A stretch of DNA of 64,000 nucleotides, from positions 1 to 64,000 of the forward strand of contig NZ_JACSCH020000012.1 of assembly GCF_014451325.2 (NCBI RefSeq), in the 5' to 3' direction. Shown piece by piece: positions 17,972 through 26,804 of this stretch. The DNA comes from Streptomyces sp. CB02980 (GTDB lineage Bacteria > Actinomycetota > Actinomycetes > Streptomycetales > Streptomycetaceae). Each line of letters begins with the position of its first letter. Position 1 is the first letter of the stretch. Below the pieces are notes generated by a model that ran no database searches, had not been told where the DNA came from, and was given only the letters and a program-made list of their open reading frames with translations. Both the position numbers and the translations under genes were made by a program.

Positions 17972-20900
17972 CTACGGGCGTTCGCGGACGACGGCGGCGA
18001 TGCCGGCCGGGGTCGGGGTGTCGAAGAAGACGTCGAAGTCGACCTCCACGCCGAGCGCGTCGCGGATCCGGGCGGCGATCTGGACCACGGTGAGCGAGTG
18101 GCCGCCGAGGTCGAAGAGGTCGTCTTCGGGGCCGACGTCGGGCAGACGCAGCACCTCGGCCCAGATCCGGCGGACCGTCGCGGTCGTCTCGTCGGTGTCG
18201 GTGTCGGTGTCGGCGGCGCGCGGCGCCGGGACCTCGCGTGGCGGTACGGGCAGGGCCCGCCGGTCCAGTTTGCCGTTCGGGGTGAGCGGCAGGCGCTCCA
18301 GGGTGAGCCAGCGCTGCGGCGCCATCGCGGCCGGCAGCGTGCGTGTCAGATGGTCGCGCAGTGCGGCGGGGGCGGGCGGCCTGGCGCCGGCGGCCGGGAC
18401 CAGGTAGCCGGCCAGGAAGGGCTCACCGTCCTCCTCGGTACGGACGGCGACGGCGGCCTGGGCGAGGGCCGGGTGCTCCAGGAGGGCGGACTCGATCTCG
18501 CCGAGTTCGATCCGATGGCCGCGGATCTTGACCTGGTCGTCGATCCGGCCGAGGAAGTCGAGTTCGCCGTCGGGCGTCCGGACGGCCTGGTCTCCGGTGC
18601 GGTAGAGCCGGGTGCCGGGCGGGCCGAACGGGTTCGGCACGAAGCGGTCGGCCGTGAGTTCGGGTCGGCCGAGGTAGCCGTGGGCGACGCCGTCCCCGCC
18701 GATCACCAGCTCTCCGGGGACGCCGAGCGGGGTGGGACGCAGCTGCTCGTCGACGACGTAGGCCTGGGTGTTGGCGATCGGGCGGCCGATCCTGACCCGC
18801 TCGGGTACGGCGGGGAGCTCGGCGCAGGTGGACCAGACGGTGGTCTCGGTGGGCCCGTACACATTGAACAGCCGGGCGGTCCGCGCGCGCAGTTCGCGGG
18901 CGAGCGGGAGCGGAAGCGTCTCGCCGCCCGCCAGGCCGGTGACGGTGCCGAGCGCGTCGACGCCGGTTCCCGCCGTGAGCATGACCCGCCATCCGGACGG
19001 GGTGGCCTGGACGTGGGTGACGCCTTCGCCGCCGATCAGCGCGAGCAGCCCGGGGCCGTCCACGGCGAGGCCGTCCGGGGCCAGGACCAGCCGGCCACCG
19101 GTGATCAGCGGCAGGTAGAGCTCCAGCGCGGAGATGTCGAACGAGAGCGAGGTCAGGCCGAGCCAGGTGTGCCGAGGGCCGGAGTCGAGCCGGTCGGCGA
19201 AGGAGGTGAGGAGGTTGACCAGCGCCCGGTGGCCGACGGCGACGCCCTTGGGGCGGCCCGTGGAGCCGGAGGTGTAGAGGACGTACGCCACGTCGTCCGG
19301 ACCGGGAGGGGCGTCAGGCGTGGCGTCGGGGGACGTGACGGGAGAGGTCTCGGCCGGGTCCTGGGCCGACGGCGCCGGGAGCCGGAGGACCGCGGGGGCG
19401 GCATCGGCGACCGCGGGCGCGGGCTCGCGGTCGGCGAGCACCAGAACGGCTCCGGAGTCGCGCAGGACGAGGGCGAGGCGTTCGGCCGGATAGCCGGGAT
19501 CCAGCGGCAGGTACGCCGCGCCGGTGGCGAGCGTGGCGAGCAGCGCGGCGGGCAGGTCGGCGGTGCGGTCCAGGTGGAGGGCGACCAGGTCGCCGGGCCG
19601 GACGCCGCCGGTACGCAGTGCCGTGGCCAACTGCTCCGCACGGAGCAGCAGTTCGCGGTAGCTGAGCTGGCGGCCGGCGGTGCTGACCGCGACCGCGTCG
19701 GGGGTGGCGGCGGCCTGGGCGCGGACCAGGTCGAGCACGGTCCGGTCGGCCGGGTAGGGCCGGTCGGTGGCGTTCGCCGCGGTGGTGACGGCCCGGAGTT
19801 CGGCGGCGTCCAGGAGCGGCAGGTCGAGGAGCCGGGCGCCGGGGGAGGCGACCGCGCCGGCGAGCAGGGTGCGGTAGTGGCCGGCGATACGGCGGGCGGC
19901 GTCCGGCTCGATCACGGCCGGGTCGTACTGGAGGCTGCAGTCGAGGCCGCCGCCCGGGGTGCCGGGCGTCTCGGGGGCTTCGACGATCTGGAGGTGGAGG
20001 GTGTTGCGGGCGGTGCGGTTGTACACGGCCCACGAGACTCGGACACCGGTGTCGGCGAACTCCGCGTCAGGACCGCGTCGGCGGTAGCCGAGCGAGACGG
20101 CGGTCAGGCCGACACGGGGGACCAGCCCGGCGACGGCGGTGCCGAACGGCACGCTGCGGTACGGGTATCCGGCCCGCAGCTCGGCCCTGACGGCGGCGGC
20201 GAAGTCGGCGAAGGTCTGCGACGCATCGACGGCAGGTGCGTGGACGGGCAGCTCATTGACGAACATCCCTATCTCGTCCCGGAGTTCGGGCGTCCTGGTG
20301 GAGAGCGGCACGGACACCGGCACCGCTTCGCCGCCGTAGCGGCGCAGCAGCCCGTGCAGGGCCGCGAGCAGGAACTCGAAGACCGTGGTGCCGCCGAGTG
20401 CGGCCGCGGCGGCCAACTCCCCGGCCTCGACGCCGTCGAGACGCCATTCGACCGCCTCGCCGGCCCCGGCGGCCCCGGCGGCGGTCGGGGTGCGCGGCGA
20501 GCCGGGCAGTACCGGTTCGGTGGCGGTGGCCCAACGCGGCCCGTACCACTCGGCAGCCCGCCGTACGGTGTCCGGTTCCGCGGCCGGCGCGGCCTGCGGG
20601 GTGGCCACGTGCAGGGGCGCCGAGCCGTACGCGGCCGCGAGGTCCCGGATCAGGACGTCCTTGGAGTTGCCGTCGAAGACCGCGTGGTGGGCGGTGACCA
20701 GCAGTTCGGCGCTCCCGTCGGCGCGGCGGTGCAGGGTGAAGCGGCTGAGCGGACCGGTCTCCAGAGCGAACGGACGAGCGGCCTCCTCCTCCAGTCGCTT
20801 CTCCAGGTCGGCCTCGTCCTCCGGTGCTTCGAGCTGCTCCAGTTCGGGCCGGCAGGCCGCTGGTTCCTGCCAGACCTGGCCTTCGCGTTCCACCAGACGG

Positions 20901-21094
20901 GCGGCAAGGGCCGGGTGGCGCCTGGTCACGGCGGTCACGGCGCGGACCAGCGCCGCTGTGTCGACCCGTTCGAAGGAGATCCGCACAGGCATGTGGAACG
21001 CCTCGCGGGCCAGTCCCAGCCGATCGGTCAGCCAGACCCCCTGTTGAGCGGGGGAGGCCGGAATGCGGTCGGTCAAGGGCAGGACTTCGGACAT
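17972..21094 (-). CDS. Nonribosomal peptide synthetase, C-A(Gly)-T
   Basis: One module of 1040 residues and the first NRPS gene transcribed. The condensation domain has HHAVFDG (136-142); it is diverged, with an acidic Glu-rich insert near residues 88-106. The adenylation domain (about 460-950) has LYTSGSTGRPKG, NVYGPTETT, YRTGDQ and a C-terminal NGKLD. The substrate code reads about D-I-L-Q-L-G-V-V-W-K, which fits the known glycine type D-I-L-Q-x-G-x-x-W-K. The carrier domain has LGGHSL (Ser about 1000), after a short Asp/Thr repeat linker. I chose the ATG at 21094 because the C domain begins right after it; in-frame codons upstream add a low-complexity tail. The next gene begins 101 bp downstream of the stop. 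Confidence 0.93.
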   Translation of the reverse strand: MSEVLPLTDRIPASPAQQGVWLTDRLGLAREAFHMPVRISFERVDTAALVRAVTAVTRRHPALAARLVEREGQVWQEPAACRPELEQLEAPEDEADLEKRLEEEAARPFALETGPLSRFTLHRRADGSAELLVTAHHAVFDGNSKDVLIRDLAAAYGSAPLHVATPQAAPAAEPDTVRRAAEWYGPRWATATEPVLPGSPRTPTAAGAAGAGEAVEWRLDGVEAGELAAAAALGGTTVFEFLLAALHGLLRRYGGEAVPVSVPLSTRTPELRDEIGMFVNELPVHAPAVDASQTFADFAAAVRAELRAGYPYRSVPFGTAVAGLVPRVGLTAVSLGYRRRGPDAEFADTGVRVSWAVYNRTARNTLHLQIVEAPETPGTPGGGLDCSLQYDPAVIEPDAARRIAGHYRTLLAGAVASPGARLLDLPLLDAAELRAVTTAANATDRPYPADRTVLDLVRAQAAATPDAVAVSTAGRQLSYRELLLRAEQLATALRTGGVRPGDLVALHLDRTADLPAALLATLATGAAYLPLDPGYPAERLALVLRDSGAVLVLADREPAPAVADAAPAVLRLPAPSAQDPAETSPVTSPDATPDAPPGPDDVAYVLYTSGSTGRPKGVAVGHRALVNLLTSFADRLDSGPRHTWLGLTSLSFDISALELYLPLITGGRLVLAPDGLAVDGPGLLALIGGEGVTHVQATPSGWRVMLTAGTGVDALGTVTGLAGGETLPLPLARELRARTARLFNVYGPTETTVWSTCAELPAVPERVRIGRPIANTQAYVVDEQLRPTPLGVPGELVIGGDGVAHGYLGRPELTADRFVPNPFGPPGTRLYRTGDQAVRTPDGELDFLGRIDDQVKIRGHRIELGEIESALLEHPALAQAAVAVRTEEDGEPFLAGYLVPAAGARPPAPAALRDHLTRTLPAAMAPQRWLTLERLPLTPNGKLDRRALPVPPREVPAPRAADTDTDTDETTATVRRIWAEVLRLPDVGPEDDLFDLGGHSLTVVQIAARIRDALGVEVDFDVFFDTPTPAGIAAVVRERP

Positions 21095-21652
21095 CGGCGG
21101 CTCACTTAGGACGTCGGAGCAGAGCGGAGGAGCAGCGCGGGGGAACGTGCGGACGCCGGCGTGGGGCACGGGCTACCGCGACTCGGTGCTTCGGACGCCA
21201 ACGGCAGTCCGAGGCGTCCGGGTTCGATGACGGATCCGGCCGCCGTGCGACCTGGGTCCACCCCCCGGGGACCGGTCGACGGCCGTGACTGGTCAGGACC
21301 GCCGGACACGCCAGGATGCCCCGAGGCGTCTGGTATCTACAGCCCCGTCCGATGCGGACCATTGGTCCAGACCTGTCGAGAGATTCGCACACCGTCAAAG
21401 CACCGTCAAGAGCCGTCCACTGCCCGGAATGAACCTCCATGTCCGCGCCGAGCTCAACCGACTTGCACCCAAACATCCGTGTGTATGATCTGCCCTGATG
21501 CAACGTCAACATCCGTACGCCCGGGGGAACATCAGTCGAATCTCACGTTCCGCCACCGGTCTCCCGAGAGTGCGGCCGAGATCGCGGAAGTCCGCCGGCG
21601 CGCGGCCGCGCCGCAGCGGCCGCGCGATGCCACACGTCGTGGGCGGCCGCCG
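21095..21652. promoter_or_regulatory. Long leader / promoter region of the NRPS operon
   Basis: This 558 bp region holds no gene I can support. It contains the most AT-rich short stretch nearby, around 21463-21516. Two copies of the 9-mer AACATCCGT (21472-21480 and 21508-21516) start 36 bp apart. Between and around them are a plus-strand TTGCAC/TATGAT pair (15 bp spacing, short) and a minus-strand TTGACG (21509-21504) with a weak -10 about 18 bp further. The NRPS promoter probably lies here, leaving a leader of about 390 bases. This is inferred from position and weak motifs only. Confidence 0.4.
21599..21626 (-). terminator. Perfect hairpin downstream of the MFS exporter gene
   Basis: Eleven-base perfect arms (cgcgcggccgc and its complement) with a 6-base loop sit about 26 bp past the stop of the MFS gene on its coding strand. 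A terminator is inferred. It would separate the exporter transcript from the NRPS genes downstream. Confidence 0.6.
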
Positions 21653-23200
21653 CTACAGGGCGGCGTCCGCCGGCGTCTCCTGACCGTGCGGACTCACGCC
21701 CGCCTCCGGCTTCTGCTGCTCGGCGCCGCCCGCCGGGATGCGCACCGTCGCGACGACGAGCAGTGAGGCCATCGCACCCAGTGCCGCCGCCACGACCAGC
21801 ACCGCGTTCAGGCCCGATGCGAACGCCTCACGCACCAGGTGCGTCATCTCGGCGCGTTCACCTTCCGGCCAGCCCGCGACGACCGACCGGGCCTGTCCGC
21901 CGCTCAGAGCTGCCGCCGTCCCGTGCGGGTCCGGGACACTGCCGTCGGCCTTGAGCACGCTCTCGATCCGCGACTGGAAGATCAGGCCGAACACGGCGAT
22001 CCCCAAGGCGAAGCCCAGCTGGCGGAAGGTGTTGACCGCACCGCCCACCATGCCTCCGCGCTCCGGCGGCACCGTGGCCAGGGCCGCCGCCGCCAGGCTC
22101 GGTGTCACGAGCCCGACCCCCAGACCGGAGACGACGAGCCCCGCCACGATGCTGCTGCCCGAAGACCCCGCGTCGAGGGTGGCCTGCATTCCGGAACCCA
22201 GGGCGATGAGCGCCAGCCCTCCGCCGATGGACGCCCGGGGCGGCCAGGGACCGAATCGGCCCGCGAGGGCCGAGACGAGGAACGCCGCGGCGCACATGGG
22301 CAGGATGTACAGACCCGCTTCGACGGGCTCGTACCCCAGTACGGACTGCATCCACAGCGACTCGAACAACAGAGCGGCGAACGCAGCGCCCTGCAGGAAC
22401 AGGGCGCTGATCATGATGCCGGTGAACGACGGCCTGCGGAACAGCGACAGATCGAGGACGGGATGCTCGTGCCTCGTCTCGACCACGACGAAGAGGGTGA
22501 GGGCGACGGCCGCCGCCGCGAACAGGCCGAGCGTGAAGGGTGCCGTCCAGCCCTCGGAGTGGGCTCGGATCAGCCCGAACGTGAGGGCCCCGCTCGCCAC
22601 CGTGAAGGTGACCACGCCGAGGACGTCCGCACGCTGCCGGCCCCGGCCCTTGACCTCGCGCACCGAGCGCAGCGTCAACACGACGGCGACCAGACAGACC
22701 GGCAGGTTGACGAAGAAGATCCACCGCCAGTCCAGGTACTGGGTGAGGAGTCCGCCGACCATCGGCCCGGCCGCCGCGGCGACCGAGTTGGTGGCGCCCC
22801 ACACGGCGAAGGCCACCCCCCGCTCCCGGCCGCTGTAGTGCATGCCGAGCAGGGCGATCGTCGTCCCGAACATCCCGGCGGCGCCCAGTCCCTGCACCGC
22901 CCGGGCGCCGATCAGCACACCCGCGTTCGGCGCGATCGCGCACACCACCGACGCCGCGGTGAAGACGATCAGTCCGACGAGGTACACCTTCCTGCGGCCG
23001 ATCCGGTCGGCGCGGGAACCGACGCCGAGCAGCAGCGACGCCAGTGCCAGAGCGTAGACGTCGACCACCCACTCCAGATCGGAGAGCGTGGTGTCGAGGT
23101 CCGCCGCCATCGCGGGCAGCGCCACGGTCACGATCGTGACGTCCACCAGAAGCATGAAGGTGCCCAGACAGATCGCCACCAGAGGCCACCACTTGCGCAT
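21653..23200 (-). CDS. MFS transporter, DHA2 (EmrB/QacA) type
   Basis: Drug:H+ antiporter-like permease of 515 residues with about 14 hydrophobic helices. The first helix motif LVDVTIVTVALPAM, the loop motif GSRADRIGRRK and the motif-C-like stretch in helix 5 are typical of the 14-helix DHA2 family. The start at 23200 is supported by an AGGGG ribosome site and by the hydrophobic N-terminus (MRKWWPL). Upstream in-frame codons give a non-membrane tail and are rejected. It may export a peptide or a polyketide, since it lies between the NRPS genes and the pigment locus, but a hairpin separates it from the former. It is divergent from the beta-helix gene. Confidence 0.9.
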   Translation of the reverse strand: MRKWWPLVAICLGTFMLLVDVTIVTVALPAMAADLDTTLSDLEWVVDVYALALASLLLGVGSRADRIGRRKVYLVGLIVFTAASVVCAIAPNAGVLIGARAVQGLGAAGMFGTTIALLGMHYSGRERGVAFAVWGATNSVAAAAGPMVGGLLTQYLDWRWIFFVNLPVCLVAVVLTLRSVREVKGRGRQRADVLGVVTFTVASGALTFGLIRAHSEGWTAPFTLGLFAAAAVALTLFVVVETRHEHPVLDLSLFRRPSFTGIMISALFLQGAAFAALLFESLWMQSVLGYEPVEAGLYILPMCAAAFLVSALAGRFGPWPPRASIGGGLALIALGSGMQATLDAGSSGSSIVAGLVVSGLGVGLVTPSLAAAALATVPPERGGMVGGAVNTFRQLGFALGIAVFGLIFQSRIESVLKADGSVPDPHGTAAALSGGQARSVVAGWPEGERAEMTHLVREAFASGLNAVLVVAAALGAMASLLVVATVRIPAGGAEQQKPEAGVSPHGQETPADAAL

Positions 23201-23387
23201 CCGAACCCCTTCCCTGCCCGCTGCACCGAAGAGGTGCCCCCGGCGGCCCCCATGATCCACGGCGGAGCGGTGTTTCCACCCAGGACCCGCGCGCCACGCC
23301 CATCGCATGGACCGCAGGGAGGTATGCCTAGGTCCGCCTGGACGATCAGCGGTGGCGGGGCCGAAGGCCCGCTCATAGCTTCGCCGT

Positions 23388-24452
23388 ATGACCAAACGAC
23401 AGATCGCCTACCTGGCGTGCACCGTGACCCTCGTGGTCTCGGGGATGGGAGCCGCCGCTCCGGCGGCCGGCCACCGGACGGTGCACCGCGTCAAGCCCGG
23501 CGAATCGATCCAGAAAGCAGTGGACGCCGCGAAGCCCGGGGACACGATCGTCCTCTCCCCGGGCACCTACCGTGAGAGCGTCCGCATCACCACGTCGAAC
23601 CTGACCCTGCGGGGCTCGACCGTCTTCCCCACCGTCCTCGTGCCCGGCAAGGCCGCCGCCGACGACACCTGCGCCACGGCCGGTCACGGCGTCTGTGTGA
23701 CGGGCACGGCCGACCGGCCCGTCGAGGGTGTCACCGTGCGCTCGCTGACGCTTCAGGGCTTCACCAAGAACGGCCTGTGGGCGTCGCGGACCGACCGGCT
23801 GAAGATCCACCGGGTCACCGCCGAGAAGAACGGCAACTGGGGCATCGCCCTGGAGCGGTCCGTACGCACCGCGCTGACGCACAACGTCGCCCGGAACAAC
23901 GCCGACGCCGGACTGTTCGTCTCCAACACCACCGACACGGAGGCGGGCGCCGTCGACGCCCAGGGGACGGTGATCAGCCACAACCGGGTCTCCGGCAACC
24001 GGATCGGCCTCACCGTGCGCCGCCTGCGGAACCTGACCGTCGAGCGCAACGAGGCGACCGGGAACTGTGCGGCCGTGTTCGTGGTGGGCGACGAGTCCAC
24101 CCCGCGCGCAGGGGCGATGACCCTGCGCCGCAACAACATCCACGACAACAACAAGCACTGCCCCAAGACCCCCCGCCTGCCCTTCCTGCAGGGCTCGGGA
24201 ATCGTCCTCACCGGCGCCGAGGAGACGCTGGTGGCGGAGAACAGGATCGTGGACAACGTCGGCGCCTCGCCGCTTTCGGGCGGCATCGTGCTCTTCAAGA
24301 GCTTCGTGGGCGCCCTCAACGAGCGCAACGAGATCCGCGACAACGTCGTACTCCGCAACGGCTCGGCCGACCTCGCCAACCGCGACACCGGCCAGGGCAA
24401 CACCTTCCGTGGCAACACCTGCGGGGTCTCGGAGCCCGCGGGCATGTGCTGA
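23388..24452 (+). CDS. Secreted right-handed parallel beta-helix protein
   Basis: Protein of 354 residues with an N-terminal signal peptide (hydrophobic stretch at about 5-25 followed by an Ala-x-Ala site). Many short repeats with Asn/Asp ladders follow (for example RNNADAGLFVSN and NRIGLTVRRLRNLTVERN), typical of pectate-lyase-like/NosD beta-helices. The GDTIVLSPGTYRESVRI opening is the usual first rung of this family. It probably acts outside the cell on, or bound to, a polysaccharide; no catalytic residues can be assigned. It is followed 52 bp later by the methyltransferase gene on the same strand. The ribosome site is weak. Confidence 0.85.
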   Translation: MTKRQIAYLACTVTLVVSGMGAAAPAAGHRTVHRVKPGESIQKAVDAAKPGDTIVLSPGTYRESVRITTSNLTLRGSTVFPTVLVPGKAAADDTCATAGHGVCVTGTADRPVEGVTVRSLTLQGFTKNGLWASRTDRLKIHRVTAEKNGNWGIALERSVRTALTHNVARNNADAGLFVSNTTDTEAGAVDAQGTVISHNRVSGNRIGLTVRRLRNLTVERNEATGNCAAVFVVGDESTPRAGAMTLRRNNIHDNNKHCPKTPRLPFLQGSGIVLTGAEETLVAENRIVDNVGASPLSGGIVLFKSFVGALNERNEIRDNVVLRNGSADLANRDTGQGNTFRGNTCGVSEPAGMC

Positions 24453-24504
24453 CGGTCGGCTCCGCTTCCCCACCCACGGCACCACAGCACAGACAAGGCG
24501 ACAG

Positions 24505-25554
24505 ATGACGACTGTTGATCCGGTTTCCCCGACTGTCGATCCGGCTCCTCCGCCGCCCATGCGGCTCAGGGAGCTCGTGTTCGGGGCGGCATGCGCCGCC
24601 GCCGTACGCGCGGCCGTCCGCCTCGGTGTGGCGGACGCCCTGGACGACACACCCATGACCGTGGAGGACCTGGCGGCCGCGGTGCGGACCCAGCCGCGGA
24701 CACTGCGACGCCTGCTGCGCGCGCTGTCCTGCCAGGGCGTCTTCACGGAGAACCCCGACGGCACGTTCGCCCACACGGAGATGTCCCGACTGCTGCGCGA
24801 GGACGACCCGCACAGCCTGCGGTACATCGCCCTGTGGTGCACGGAGCCGTGGACGTGGGAGGTGTGGCCGAAGCTCGACGAGGCGGTGCGCTCCGGCCGT
24901 AACGCCTTCGAGGACGTGTACGGGAAGGAGTTCTTCACGTACCTCAACGAGGAGGCGCCCGAGTCCGCGTACGTGTTCAACCGGGCCATGACCACGTCGA
25001 GCCAGCAGTCCGCCCGGGACGTCGCCGACCTGCTCGATCTGCAGGGGGCCGCCTCCGTCGCCGACATCGGAGGCGGTCAGGGACACGTCCTGGCGAGTCT
25101 GCTGGAGCGGCACCCCGCCCTGAACGGCACGCTGCTCGACCTTCCCGGAGTGGTGGAGAACGCCGACCCGCGGCTGCGGGACGGCGGCGCGCTGAGCTCC
25201 CGGGTCCGTGTCGTGGCCGGCGACTGCCGGGAGGACATCCCGGTCCAGGCAGACGTGTACATCATCAAGAACATCCTGGAGTGGGACGACGACAGCACCC
25301 GCAGGGCCCTCGCCAACGTCCGCGGGGCGGCGCGCCCCGGCGCCCGGGTCGTCGTGATCGAGAACCTCGTGGACGACACGCCTTCGATGAGGTTCACGAC
25401 CGCGATGGACCTGCTCCTGCTCCTCAACGTCGGCGGTGCGAAGCACACCCGGCAGAGCATGGTCGACCGGCTCACGGACGCGGGCCTCGTGATCGGCGAG
25501 ATCCGGCCGGTCAACGCGTATCTCCACGCCTTCGAGTGCACCGTTCCCGGCTGA
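24505..25554 (+). CDS. SAM-dependent methyltransferase, O-methyltransferase type
   Basis: Protein of 349 residues with an N-terminal winged-helix dimerisation domain (about 20-100) and a C-terminal Rossmann methyltransferase domain. The SAM motif is VADIGGGQGHVLASLL, followed by an acidic DLP..VVENA segment, GDCREDIP and IIKNILEWDD. This is the arrangement of TcmN/TcmO-like and plant-type O-methyltransferases that act on aromatic polyketides. It lies convergent to, and immediately beside, the pigment cyclase gene, so O-methylation of the spore pigment or a related aromatic is a reasonable inference. The start at 24505 excludes an unconserved upstream extension. Confidence 0.85.
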   Translation: MTTVDPVSPTVDPAPPPPMRLRELVFGAACAAAVRAAVRLGVADALDDTPMTVEDLAAAVRTQPRTLRRLLRALSCQGVFTENPDGTFAHTEMSRLLREDDPHSLRYIALWCTEPWTWEVWPKLDEAVRSGRNAFEDVYGKEFFTYLNEEAPESAYVFNRAMTTSSQQSARDVADLLDLQGAASVADIGGGQGHVLASLLERHPALNGTLLDLPGVVENADPRLRDGGALSSRVRVVAGDCREDIPVQADVYIIKNILEWDDDSTRRALANVRGAARPGARVVVIENLVDDTPSMRFTTAMDLLLLLNVGGAKHTRQSMVDRLTDAGLVIGEIRPVNAYLHAFECTVPG

Positions 25555-25561
25555 CAACGGC

Positions 25562-25634
25562 GCACGAGGGAAACCCGAGGCCGCCCGCTCCGCGTCGATC
25601 GCGGGGCGGGCGGCCTCGGGTTTCCCTGTCGTGC
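25562..25634. terminator. Large inverted repeat between convergent methyltransferase and cyclase genes
   Basis: Long, nearly perfect arms (beginning gcacgagggaaacccgaggc and returning as its complement near 25607-25634) surround a loop of about 18 bases. It fills the gap between the stop codons of two convergent genes, so a strong bidirectional terminator is inferred. Confidence 0.85.
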
Positions 25635-25652
25635 GTGCTCTCGGGAGGGAGA

Positions 25653-25985
25653 TCAGGAGCCTGCGTCCCGCTCCCAGCGGTAGAAGCACTGCGCCATGGC
25701 GTCCTTGGGGCTCCGCCACGTCTTCGGGTCGTACGCGCTGACGTACGCCGACAGCTTCTCGCTCGCGTCCCGGAACTCGGGGTGTCCGGTCAGCTTCGCG
25801 ATGGCCGGCGCCGGGTCCTGCTCCGACTCGATGAGGTGCAGGTACACGTCGCCGAACTGGAACAGGCGGCGCCGGGTGACGCCGACCAGGTGCGGGAGTT
25901 CGCCACGGTCGGAGGCGGCGAACACGTCGGCGATCGCCGGCGCCGAATCGGGCGCCATGCGGGCGACGATCAGGGCGTGGTGCAT
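25653..25985 (-). CDS. TcmI-family polyketide cyclase (WhiE ORFVII-like)
   Basis: Small protein of 110 residues of the TcmI/ferredoxin-like-fold cyclase family, with the typical opening MHHALIVARMAPDSAPAIADVF and the later RRRLFQFGDVYLHLIE segment. In type II PKS systems these proteins control later ring closures of the poly-beta-ketone. It is the last minus-strand gene of the pigment cluster, in the same place as ORFVII in whiE loci. The gap to the aromatase gene is 52 bp. Confidence 0.92.
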   Translation of the reverse strand: MHHALIVARMAPDSAPAIADVFAASDRGELPHLVGVTRRRLFQFGDVYLHLIESEQDPAPAIAKLTGHPEFRDASEKLSAYVSAYDPKTWRSPKDAMAQCFYRWERDAGS

Positions 25986-26037
25986 TGAGCTTCCTTCCTG
26001 GGAGTGCGGACGCGCCGGTGTGCGCGGCCGCGTGCGG

Positions 26038-26517
26038 TCAGCCCGGCAGGACCGAGGCGCCCCGGCGGTCGCGCGCGACCTGCTCGATGCGGTCCCGGAT
26101 GAGGGCCATCTGCGTGCGCGAGTTGCGGTTGATGTTGTCGGTCATCCAGGCGTCGTCGACCGGAGCCTCGGGCTTCATCGCGAAGTCCTGCACCCAGCGC
26201 ATGTGGACGCCGGCCGGTGTCTCCTCGTACTCCCACCGGATGTCCATGTGGTCGAACGGACCGGTCTCGACGCGGCGGGCCCGGACGGTCCGCCCGCGGC
26301 GGTCGACGGTGCGCTCCGACACCCAGCTCCAGACCTTCCCGGACTCGTCCGGGTGCATGGTCAGGCGGAAGGTCGTGGAGTCGCCCTCGCGGGAGAGCAC
26401 CTCGAGGGAGGCGTACTCGCTGAAGAGGTTCGGCCAGTTCTCGATGTCGTTGGTGATGTCCCAGACGAGGTCGAGCGGGGCATCGATGGTGATGCTGTTG
26501 TCAGTGTGACCGGACAA
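26038..26517 (-). CDS. Polyketide aromatase/cyclase (WhiE ORFVI-like)
   Basis: START/Bet v1-like aromatase of 159 residues that folds and dehydrates the first ring of the nascent polyketide. Visible features are ITIDAPLDLVWDITNDIENWPNLFSEYAS (shown here only by its ends, ITIDAP and LFSEYAS), the WSWVSERTVD strand and the C-terminal helix MALIRDRIEQVARDRRG. No ATG or GTG is available near the conserved N-terminus. TTG at 26517 gives the expected SGHTDNS start, and GGGAG lies 7 bases upstream. It begins 2 bp after the ACP stop, so it is tightly coupled to the ACP gene. Confidence 0.9.
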   Translation of the reverse strand: MSGHTDNSITIDAPLDLVWDITNDIENWPNLFSEYASLEVLSREGDSTTFRLTMHPDESGKVWSWVSERTVDRRGRTVRARRVETGPFDHMDIRWEYEETPAGVHMRWVQDFAMKPEAPVDDAWMTDNINRNSRTQMALIRDRIEQVARDRRGASVLPG

Positions 26518-26519
26518 CG

Positions 26520-26780
26520 TCAGACTCCCGTCTTGAGGGCGCTGTTGACCAGGCCGAGGAACTCGGCGGGCGTCTTGCAGCGCTCGGCGTCCGTCGGCAG
26601 CGCCACGCTGTACCGGTTCTCCAGTTCGCCGACGATCCCGAGCAGGCCGAGCGAGTCGACGCCGAGGGTGGCGAACGGCGCGTCCGGCGCCTTCTCCAGC
26701 TCCCGGACGTCCACGGTGACACCGGCCGCCTGCTTCATCAGCGCGGCGAGCTCGTCGAAGGTCAGTGTGGTGGTGATCAT
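26520..26780 (-). CDS. Acyl carrier protein of the pigment PKS (WhiE ORFV-like)
   Basis: Acyl carrier protein of 86 residues with the phosphopantetheine site LGVDSLGLLG (Ser 43). The helix-loop-helix pattern and size are normal for a type II PKS ACP. It holds the growing polyketide for the KS-alpha/KS-beta pair encoded just upstream. The gap to KS-beta is 24 bp. Confidence 0.96.
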   Translation of the reverse strand: MITTTLTFDELAALMKQAAGVTVDVRELEKAPDAPFATLGVDSLGLLGIVGELENRYSVALPTDAERCKTPAEFLGLVNSALKTGV

Positions 26781-26804
26781 CTGTACTCTCCTTCCCGCCC
26801 GGTC

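Noticed and set aside
12324..18407. A 2027-codon plus-strand open frame opposite the NRPS genes
   Set aside because: It is antisense to clear C-A-T-TE-MFS coding sequence, has Gly/Arg/Gln-rich low-complexity translation, no domain and no ribosome site. It is a GC-bias shadow.
21498..21683. A 61-codon plus-strand frame upstream of the NRPS operon
   Set aside because: Arg/Ser-rich composition, no ribosome site, and it runs into the exporter gene antisense.
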